DNA of 64,000 nt from Marinobacter salarius (GTDB lineage: Bacteria; Pseudomonadota; Gammaproteobacteria; Pseudomonadales; Oleiphilaceae): positions 682,001-746,000 of the forward strand of contig NZ_CP136693.1 of assembly GCF_032922745.1 (NCBI RefSeq), in the 5' to 3' direction. Numbering within the stretch: position 1 is the stretch's first letter; every line of letters begins with the position of its first letter. Positions 60,108 through 64,000 of the stretch are shown here, piece by piece. Position numbers and translations under genes: made by a program. The notes beneath the pieces were generated by a model that did not search any database, was not told where the DNA came from, and was given only the letters and a program-made list of their open reading frames with translations.

Positions 60108-61105
60108 CCACCCCACCGGCAAAAACGCTGGGAACCCTACTCTGCCTGGGCCTGCTGCTGGCCGCGACGGTATCAAGCCTGATATTCGGTCACATTCCTG
60201 TATCACTAGAGATGCTGATCAACAGCCTGACGGACTACGACCCCGGCTCCCTCGAGCATCTGGTCATTCACTCGGAACGCTTTTCGCGCACCGTGACCTC
60301 CGTGGTCGTGGGTGCCGGCCTGGCCATTGCCGGGGCGCTGATGCAGACGCTGACCCGCAACCCGCTGGCGTCACCCGGCATTCTCGGCATCAACGCCGGC
60401 GCCATGTTTTTCGTGGTTGTCGGTGCCACGCTGTTTTCGCTGACCTCGCCGTCGCAACTGGTGTGGGCGGCCTTTATCGGCGCCGCCACGGCCGCCGTGT
60501 TGGTGTACTTCCTGGGGCAGGAAGCCGGGCGCGGTGTTTCGCCCGTGCGCACGGTGCTCGCCGGCGTCGCGGTGACAGCGCTGTTTGTCTCCTTTGCCCA
60601 GGGGTTGCTGATCCTCAACCAGGACCGTTTCGAAAGCATCCTGTTCTGGCTGGCGGGTTCCGTTTCAGGGCGCGACCTGGATGCGATAGCGCCATTGTTG
60701 CCGCTGTTCGGAGGCGCCCTGATCCTCGCGTTGCTATTGTCCCGGCAACTGAACCTGCTCGGGCTGGACGATGAGGTCATCCGCGGCCTGGGGCTCAGAG
60801 TAGGGCAGGTGCGATTGTTGATCGGTCTGGTGGTGATTGTCCTGGCAGGCACTTCGGTGGCCATGGCGGGGCTGATCGGCTTTGTCGGCCTGATCGTGCC
60901 ACACATGGCCCGCGGCCTCTTTGGCACGGATCATCGCTGGTTGCTGCCCCTGTCGGCCATTATTGGCGCCACGCTGCTGCTGGCTGCCGACACCCTCGCC
61001 AGGCTGGTGATACCACCCCAGGAGATTCCCGTGGGAGTCATGACAGCGCTGCTGGGCACACCGCTGTTCCTCCATCTCGCCCGACACGTGAGGAAAGTAT
61101 CATGA
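60101..61105 (+). CDS. Ferric-siderophore ABC transporter permease (FecCD family), first
   Basis: 334 residues with about ten membrane helices. FecCD motifs: GAGLAIAGALMQTLTRNPLASPGILGINAG near the start and LIGFVGLIVPHMARGLFGTDHRWLLPLSAIIGATLLLAAD near the end. ATG 60101 is preferred; the GTG nine bases earlier leaves no room for the AGGGG site. It pairs with the next permease. It overlaps the binding-protein gene by 7 bases and the next gene by ATGA. Confidence 0.92.
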   Translation: MLTTPPAKTLGTLLCLGLLLAATVSSLIFGHIPVSLEMLINSLTDYDPGSLEHLVIHSERFSRTVTSVVVGAGLAIAGALMQTLTRNPLASPGILGINAGAMFFVVVGATLFSLTSPSQLVWAAFIGAATAAVLVYFLGQEAGRGVSPVRTVLAGVAVTALFVSFAQGLLILNQDRFESILFWLAGSVSGRDLDAIAPLLPLFGGALILALLLSRQLNLLGLDDEVIRGLGLRVGQVRLLIGLVVIVLAGTSVAMAGLIGFVGLIVPHMARGLFGTDHRWLLPLSAIIGATLLLAADTLARLVIPPQEIPVGVMTALLGTPLFLHLARHVRKVS

Positions 61106-62148
61106 GCCGAACCCTGATACTTCGCTCTCGCAATGACCACTGGTCGATCAAACTCAATACCAGAGTTCTGGTGGTCACCGGTGTGCTCGCAGTGTTACTG
61201 GCTGCCAGCAGTGTTCTCGCGCTTACATCCGGCAGCCATCCCACCTCGGTTACAGACGTACTCGCCACACTGGTCGCCCCGGATCAGTCAGAGCTGGCAC
61301 TGATTATTCTGGAAATTCGCCTGCCCAGAATACTCATGGCCATACTGGTGGGCGCTGCTCTGGGCTCAGCCGGCCTCATCCTGCAAGGTCTGGTGAGAAA
61401 CCCGCTGGCGTCACCGGATGTCATTGGCATCACCAGTGGGGCGTCGGCCGCCGCGGTGCTGTTTCTCTGGCTCGGAGGTGTCACCGGAACCTCGCTGCTA
61501 CTGGCACCCGTCGCCATGGGGGGCGCCTTTGTCGTGGCCCTGGGCATTACGGCTCTGGCCTGGCAGAGGGGGATCAGCCCCGCCAGGCTGGTGCTGGTAG
61601 GCGTTGGGCTGGCAGCCGGGCTGACCGCAGTAACCACCCTGCTACTGGTACTGAGCCCTGATGCCACGGCCATGAATGCCTATATCTGGCTCACTGGCAG
61701 CCTCTACGCCTCACAGTGGCACGACGTCACCGCCCTGGCACCCTGGCTGATGGTGTGCTGGCCCCTGGCGCTGATCAAGCTCCGGCACCTTGATGCACAA
61801 TCCATGGGGGAAGATATGGCGCTGGGCCTGGGTAGCGCTCTACAGGGCCATCGACTGCTGTTCCTGGTGCTGGCAGTGGCCCTCGCCGGCTCAGCCGTGG
61901 CCTATGCCGGGGCGGTCGGGTTCATCGGCCTGATTGCGCCACACATGGCGCGACGACTCGTCAACAGTGGCCACACGGGGCTGTTGCCCATCGCGGCACT
62001 GATCGGCGCATTGATTCTTCTCTATGCGGACTGGGTGGGTCGGGTTGCGTTCATACCCCGGGATCTACCGGCAGGCATTTTCGTTGCGGGCATCGGCGCG
62101 CCCTTCTTCGTGTACCTGCTGTACCGACTCAGGCGGGAACTGGGGTGA
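61102..62148 (+). CDS. Ferric-siderophore ABC transporter permease (FecCD family), second
   Basis: 348 residues, about ten helices. The same FecCD motifs: GAALGSAGLILQGLVRNPLASPDVIGITSGAS and GAVGFIGLIAPHMARRLVNSGHTGLLPIAALIGALILLYAD. It forms the heterodimeric pore with the preceding protein. It starts at ATGA shared with the previous stop. It is the last plus-strand gene of the operon and converges on the partial TonB receptor. Confidence 0.92.
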   Translation: MSRTLILRSRNDHWSIKLNTRVLVVTGVLAVLLAASSVLALTSGSHPTSVTDVLATLVAPDQSELALIILEIRLPRILMAILVGAALGSAGLILQGLVRNPLASPDVIGITSGASAAAVLFLWLGGVTGTSLLLAPVAMGGAFVVALGITALAWQRGISPARLVLVGVGLAAGLTAVTTLLLVLSPDATAMNAYIWLTGSLYASQWHDVTALAPWLMVCWPLALIKLRHLDAQSMGEDMALGLGSALQGHRLLFLVLAVALAGSAVAYAGAVGFIGLIAPHMARRLVNSGHTGLLPIAALIGALILLYADWVGRVAFIPRDLPAGIFVAGIGAPFFVYLLYRLRRELG

Positions 62149-62152
62149 CAGT

Positions 62153-62182
62153 AAAAGCCCGGAGCACTGAGGCCCCGGGCTT
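62153..62182 (-). terminator. Intrinsic terminator of the partial TonB receptor gene
   Basis: AAGCCCGG (62155-62162) and CCGGGCTT (62175-62182) form an 8-bp stem. Read on the minus strand the stem is followed by TTTT, so it ends the receptor transcript; it lies right after the stop at 62198. On the plus strand the T-run is short, so termination from that side is weaker. Confidence 0.65.
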
Positions 62183-62197
62183 CGGGATGCCGACTGC

Positions 62198-64000
62198 TCA
62201 GAAGTCGAGCTGATAACCAAGGGTGACGGTGCGGCCACGGCCCTGGAAATAGTACTCGTCACTCACCCGGGCAGACTGGGAGTAGTACGTGAAGTAGTCC
62301 TTATCCAGCAGGTTCTCGATGCCCAGGGAGAACTTCCCGGCACGGGTCCGGTAGGCCACAGAGCCATCCACCAACCCGTATCCGTCGAAGTCCAGGTCAT
62401 CCCCTTCGATGTCCCGGTCCAGGAACTGGGTGAACTGAAGGTGGCTCGACAGCATCTTCGTCCAGGCAGCTGACCAGCTCAGTTTCAGGGTTTCCGGCGC
62501 AATATTGATGCCGCTCAACTCAGTGTCTACTTCGCCATCACCGTCGGTGTCGGACTCACCGTCGGCATAGGTGTAGGAAAACGCCAGGTTATGCGCGTCG
62601 TTCAGGTCCGCATCGGCGGTAACTTCCACACCCTGGATCTCGGTTTTTTCCCGGTTGCCGACCCAGGTGCCGTTCACTTCCGTCAGGCGCTCACCAAAGT
62701 CGGAATCCGACTCGTAGTAACTCACCTCAAAGTGATAGCGGTCCCAGTCGAAACGGCCACCAATCTCACGGTTATCGGTGATGATCGGCTCCAGAACCAA
62801 CAGATTATCAACGTCCTGCCCCGGGTCGCTGATTCCCCGCAGTACACGGCCAACATCCGGCATGCCGAAGCCCTCGGAATAGTTCGCAAATAACTGCAAC
62901 TGGTCCGTCGCCTGATAGACAACACCCGCATTGAACAGGGTTTCATTGAAATCCGGATTGCCACCCTGGACGGTGACGTTATCCTGGGTGACATTGCTAC
63001 GGTCGATGGTGTTGTAGGTGTCGACCTTAAGCTCCGCGTGTTCATAGCGGACACCGGTGTGAAGGGTCAAACGGTCGGTGACCGCAACATCGCCCTGCAG
63101 GAAGGCTGCGTAGTTGCGGAACTGCGATTTGGGTACGTAGGTACGCCCGGTTTCCACCAGCATCTGGCGGGTTTCATCCTGAAGAACATCCAGGCCCGTT
63201 GTCAGGGTCAGGTAGTCGTTCAGCAGGCCATCGCGGGTGAGGGTGAACTTGGCGCCCACCTTGTCTGATTCATTGCGGGTCTGGTCGAGCTGATCGTTGC
63301 CATTGGCGTCCACGTAGGGGAAGAACGGCGTGGTGGCAAACCGGGCCCGGAAGGTCTGGCTGTATAGCTGGGTATCCACCTGGTTGCCCAGCCAATCGCC
63401 GTGCGAGTAGGAAAGACGGGCGGTAGTGACCTCATTCTCTCCGGGTTCCCCATCAATGATGCCCGGGCGCGCGGTTGTAGGTACGCCGTTATCCCGGTCG
63501 CCGGGTACCGGTACGTAACCGCCTTTGCCTTCCAGTTGGAAGCGGTTGATGAAAAACTCCACGTTCTGGTCGTCATCCAACCAGTAACCCAGCTTGGCCA
63601 ATACGTCATAGCTTTCGGTGTTCTGGAGTTCACCGGGATAAGCCACACCGATCAGACGATCCTCACCGTCGTAGAACACACCGCGCTCCTGGATGTTCCC
63701 GCCCAGAAGATAGTCCCAGCGGCCCTGCTGACCGCTGATCCGGTAGCCCACCTTGTAACCCAGACCATCGGAATCCACATCATCGTCACTGGTCACGCTG
63801 GCCGATACAGACTGGGAAACCTCGCCGCTCTCGGGCCTGCGGGTCACAAAGTTGATGATGCCACCCGTCGCACCCAGGCCGTGCTCGGCACTGGCACCGT
63901 GGATCACTTCAATACGCTCGACCATATCCAGATCGATGGTGTAGCTGTCCCGCGCGCTGTCTCGCAGTGGGTTGCTCTGCGGCACACCGTCCACAAGGAA
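62198..64000 (-). CDS. TonB-dependent receptor (N-terminus outside the window)
   Basis: About 600 residues of the plug end and beta-barrel are visible; the frame stays open to base 64000, so signal peptide and TonB box are missing. The plug segment FLVDGVPQSNPLRDSARDSYTIDLDMVERIEVIHGASAEHGLGATGGIINFVTRR and the barrel end RGRTVTLGYQLDF are clear. It imports a ferric siderophore or similar ligand. It is about 50 bases from the FecCD permease gene's stop, convergent, with a terminator between. It shares its plan with the receptor at 55100 but is not an identical copy. Confidence 0.93.
   Translation of the reverse strand, partial: FLVDGVPQSNPLRDSARDSYTIDLDMVERIEVIHGASAEHGLGATGGIINFVTRRPESGEVSQSVSASVTSDDDVDSDGLGYKVGYRISGQQGRWDYLLGGNIQERGVFYDGEDRLIGVAYPGELQNTESYDVLAKLGYWLDDDQNVEFFINRFQLEGKGGYVPVPGDRDNGVPTTARPGIIDGEPGENEVTTARLSYSHGDWLGNQVDTQLYSQTFRARFATTPFFPYVDANGNDQLDQTRNESDKVGAKFTLTRDGLLNDYLTLTTGLDVLQDETRQMLVETGRTYVPKSQFRNYAAFLQGDVAVTDRLTLHTGVRYEHAELKVDTYNTIDRSNVTQDNVTVQGGNPDFNETLFNAGVVYQATDQLQLFANYSEGFGMPDVGRVLRGISDPGQDVDNLLVLEPIITDNREIGGRFDWDRYHFEVSYYESDSDFGERLTEVNGTWVGNREKTEIQGVEVTADADLNDAHNLAFSYTYADGESDTDGDGEVDTELSGINIAPETLKLSWSAAWTKMLSSHLQFTQFLDRDIEGDDLDFDGYGLVDGSVAYRTRAGKFSLGIENLLDKDYFTYYSQSARVSDEYYFQGRGRTVTLGYQLDF

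Noticed and set aside
59106..60206. 366-codon minus-strand open frame opposite the siderophore-binding protein
   Set aside because: Shadow of the binding protein gene, which has a signal peptide and family motifs.
1..64000. tRNA, rRNA, CRISPR, insertion sequences or prophage
   Set aside because: I saw no cloverleaf-like gene, no regularly spaced repeats and no transposase or integrase frame; a specialised search could still find small elements.

Overview
The window reads as one contiguous piece of chromosome from a halophilic marine gammaproteobacterium, most likely Marinobacter or a close relative. This rests on gene content, not on a database search: a wax ester synthase/DGAT, ectoine genes with a dedicated aspartokinase, a TRAP transporter, nitrate/nitrite assimilation genes and siderophore-type iron uptake in moderately GC-rich, densely packed DNA. 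I see no rRNA, tRNA, CRISPR array, prophage or insertion sequence. Genes run off both ends: nrtA at the left and a TonB-dependent receptor at the right.

Left part (1-7.6 kb) is nitrogen assimilation: nrtA (partial), nrtB, an ATPase, then a sigma-54-type promoter and an attenuator-like leader, a NirB-like flavoprotein, nirB and nirD. An RND efflux pump (inner membrane protein plus adaptor) follows on the minus strand, then a wax ester synthase. From 13.5 to 22.2 kb the minus strand carries a probable amine or amino-alcohol catabolic locus: AraC regulator, TRAP transporter (DctQ, DctM, DctP), glutamine-synthetase-like ligase, aldehyde dehydrogenase and iron-type alcohol dehydrogenase. From 22 to 34 kb are mostly single housekeeping or membrane genes (metal-dependent hydrolase, diguanylate cyclase, SDR, NfeD/SPFH pair, YfbR, a periplasmic binding protein, a large AsmA-like protein, pdxH, tag).

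The 33.8-38.3 kb block has an unusual sigma-70 family factor and an ectA-ectB-ask cluster with a good sigma-70 promoter but no ectC. Then comes an uncharacterised trio (radical SAM protein, sodium:solute symporter, metallophosphoesterase), a TVP38-flavoprotein disulfide reductase fusion, and a group around an ECF sigma factor with a zinc-finger anti-sigma factor (DUF3179, DoxX-like, YiiX-like, TVP38, DsbA-like). An ADP-ribosylglycohydrolase-like protein with altered metal ligands and a polar amino acid ABC transporter (cystine type) follow. The right end (55-64 kb) is iron acquisition: two TonB-dependent receptors flank a complete ferric-siderophore ABC transporter with a sucraseferredoxin-like protein translationally coupled to the ATPase; the divergent promoter region holds Fur-type hexamers.

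The most unusual non-coding signal is a set of long intergenic inverted repeats. Two copies (near 7.1 and 40.9 kb) share an almost identical ~42-base core but have different outer arms, each arm perfectly or nearly perfectly complementary to its partner in the same copy. A third element (near 2.0 kb) has the same architecture around another core. Sequence differences between copies are matched on both sides of the hairpin.
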